Source: Fidelibacterota bacterium (GTDB lineage Bacteria > Fidelibacterota > UBA8477 > JABMPR01). Taken from it: a stretch of 59,383 bases of DNA. A program made the position numbers and the translations under genes. The stretch spans positions 1 through 59,383 of the forward strand of contig JAERTG010000167.1 in NCBI GenBank assembly GCA_016845065.1. The letters run 5' to 3'. The notes under the pieces were generated by a model, which worked only from the letters and a program-made list of their open reading frames with translations, was not told where the DNA came from and made no database searches. Of this stretch, positions 58,494 through 59,383 are shown piece after piece. Every line of letters starts with the position of its first letter. Within the stretch, counting starts at the first letter, position 1.

Positions 58494-59126
58494 TCAAGTA
58501 TACTTGAATTCAAGGTGAAGAAAGGTTTCATCCTCAACTTGTTTGCTGCCCAGAATCGATACCTGAGGTGGCCTGGAAAGGCTTTGACCAGCCAACAAAG
58601 CCGGAGCTCTTTTATCACCAATTACTTTTGGTACCAAGGTTAGATAGAGTTCTTCCAGAGCACTGGCCTCCATGAATCTGTACAGAATGTGTCCACCTCC
58701 CTCTATCAACAAGGATTCAATGCCACACCCCTGGATATGCTTCAGAATACTATCCATTTGGCCCGGTTGCTCTGGAATCGAAACAATCTCAACATGATCG
58801 GGGGGATGCTGGTTTGTCTTCGTCTTTTGTGTCCCGGAAAAAATGGTGATGGGGATTTCAGGGTGCTGAAATAGTTCAGCCTGCAAATCCAGGTCAAGAC
58901 TGCGACTCATAATAAAGTGATGAGGGTTTCTTGCTGGGTCGTTTCCATAATGCACCTTAGGCCACGTCCTGAATGTGCTGGCCCCAAAAAGTATCCCATC
59001 AGCCTCGTCTCTGAGAGCCATCAGATTATCCATATCATATCGAGACCCAATAGCTACAAATTGGTCAACACCGGCGGGACCGATCTTGCCATCAAGCGAT
59101 GTGGCCATACAGGCAAACACTCTCAT
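58494..59126 (-). CDS. RibD C-terminal-domain (dihydrofolate reductase-like) protein
   Basis: 210 residues with the DHFR-like fold of the RibD_C family: 'VFACMATSLDGKIGPAG' at the start, 'LRDEADGILFGASTFRTWP' and 'IESLLIEGGGHILYRFMEASALEELYLTLVPKVIG'. In riboflavin synthesis such domains reduce the ribosyl group of the pyrimidine intermediate with NADPH. Stand-alone versions without the deaminase domain also reduce other substrates, so the role is uncertain. No other rib genes are in the window. An ATG at 59126 begins 'MRVFACMATSLDG'. Confidence 0.9.
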   Translation of the reverse strand: MRVFACMATSLDGKIGPAGVDQFVAIGSRYDMDNLMALRDEADGILFGASTFRTWPKVHYGNDPARNPHHFIMSRSLDLDLQAELFQHPEIPITIFSGTQKTKTNQHPPDHVEIVSIPEQPGQMDSILKHIQGCGIESLLIEGGGHILYRFMEASALEELYLTLVPKVIGDKRAPALLAGQSLSRPPQVSILGSKQVEDETFLHLEFKYT

Positions 59127-59219
59127 TTATTTAGGTTCTCCATGTTGGAAAATAGCCATAGAGATAAGAAAAGCACAACTTCGATTTGTTTTTGGTGTCA
59201 CATCGAGTACTTTCAGCTT

Positions 59220-59383
59220 ATGAAATGGTTTGTACTCATCACGGTTATCGTTCTTTTCATTATGAGTTGCGAGCTTTTTACCCCCCGTGATTCGGAACCT
59301 CCTGTGGATGTTCTTGATCCCTATGCCTGGGTCCCACCAACTTCTCCTGAAATTGTCCTGCAAAATCTTTCAAATGCCTTCCC
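59220..59383 (+). CDS. Lipoprotein, N-terminal part only (cut by the window end)
   Basis: An open frame begins ATG at 59220 with 'MKWFVLITVIVLFIMSCELF', a lipoprotein signal with lipobox F-I-M-S-C, followed by a Pro-rich stretch and 'SPEIVLQNLSNAF' at the boundary. It is divergent from the RibD-C gene. The rest lies outside the window. The 'SPEIVLQNLSNAF' text recalls a hypothetical lipoprotein family of FCB bacteria, but no function can be given. Confidence 0.7.
   Translation, partial: MKWFVLITVIVLFIMSCELFTPRDSEPPVDVLDPYAWVPPTSPEIVLQNLSNAF

Overview
The window looks like a chromosomal stretch from an uncultured bacterium of the FCB (Fibrobacterota-Chlorobiota-Bacteroidota) group, most like the marine Marinimicrobia/Calditrichota/KSB1 lineages. 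This is inferred from gene content only. The clues are a C-terminal 'NYPNPFNPSTT' type-9-like sorting domain on a giant secreted protein, a Reg_prop/Y_Y_Y hybrid two-component regulator, a complete alternative complex III (act) operon paired with a caa3-type oxidase, and a nickel superoxide dismutase. No rRNA, tRNA, CRISPR array, prophage or complete insertion sequence was seen.

Layout. 1-171 is a near-perfect 82-bp inverted repeat at the very edge, probably a fold-back assembly artefact. 417-2684 is an AT-rich cluster (Na+/phosphate cotransporter, PhoU-like protein, acetyltransferase). 2984-13693 holds a hybrid regulator whose kinase core is degenerate, a tandem-repeat region resembling a solitary IS21-type end, a 1854-residue secreted repeat protein with Asp/His tracts, and a small lipoprotein. 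13770-20374 carries mostly stand-alone genes: VOC protein, ArsP-like permease with a thioredoxin-like partner, monomeric isocitrate dehydrogenase, exported Ni-SOD, acetyltransferase and DUF1456. 20570-25973 is the caa3 oxidase operon (sco, I, III, IV, II with fused cytochrome c) followed by heme O synthase. 26039-33521 has an AraC regulator with a VOC protein, a YfiR/CHASE-kinase/receiver signalling operon and a glycyl-radical enzyme with its activase, best matching hydroxyproline dehydratase. 33675-43181 is mixed housekeeping: Nudix, MFS, recO, AI-2E-type permease, two peptide-type ABC permeases, a TipA-like MerR regulator, a YcaQ-like protein and a TfoX-like protein. 43520-50939 is actABCDEF. 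51015-59383 has a phosphoesterase lipoprotein, a candidate selenoprotein, a FecR/beta-barrel protein, an SLC13-type transporter, a frameshifted secreted fragment, a RibD-C reductase and a lipoprotein cut by the window end.

How it fits together. ActA-F oxidises quinol and should feed electrons through cytochrome c domains to the caa3 oxidase, so the cell respires oxygen. The Ni-SOD and thioredoxin-fold proteins fit oxidant handling in the envelope, while the glycyl-radical enzyme implies excursions into anoxia.

Most striking observation. The gene at 52505-53560 has one in-frame TGA exactly where the first cysteine of a thioredoxin CxxC motif belongs (W-A-K-W-[TGA]-G-S-C). A stem-loop that fits the bacterial SECIS pattern follows immediately. 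I read it as an undescribed selenocysteine-containing thioredoxin-TPR lipoprotein, which ordinary gene calling would split into two fragments.
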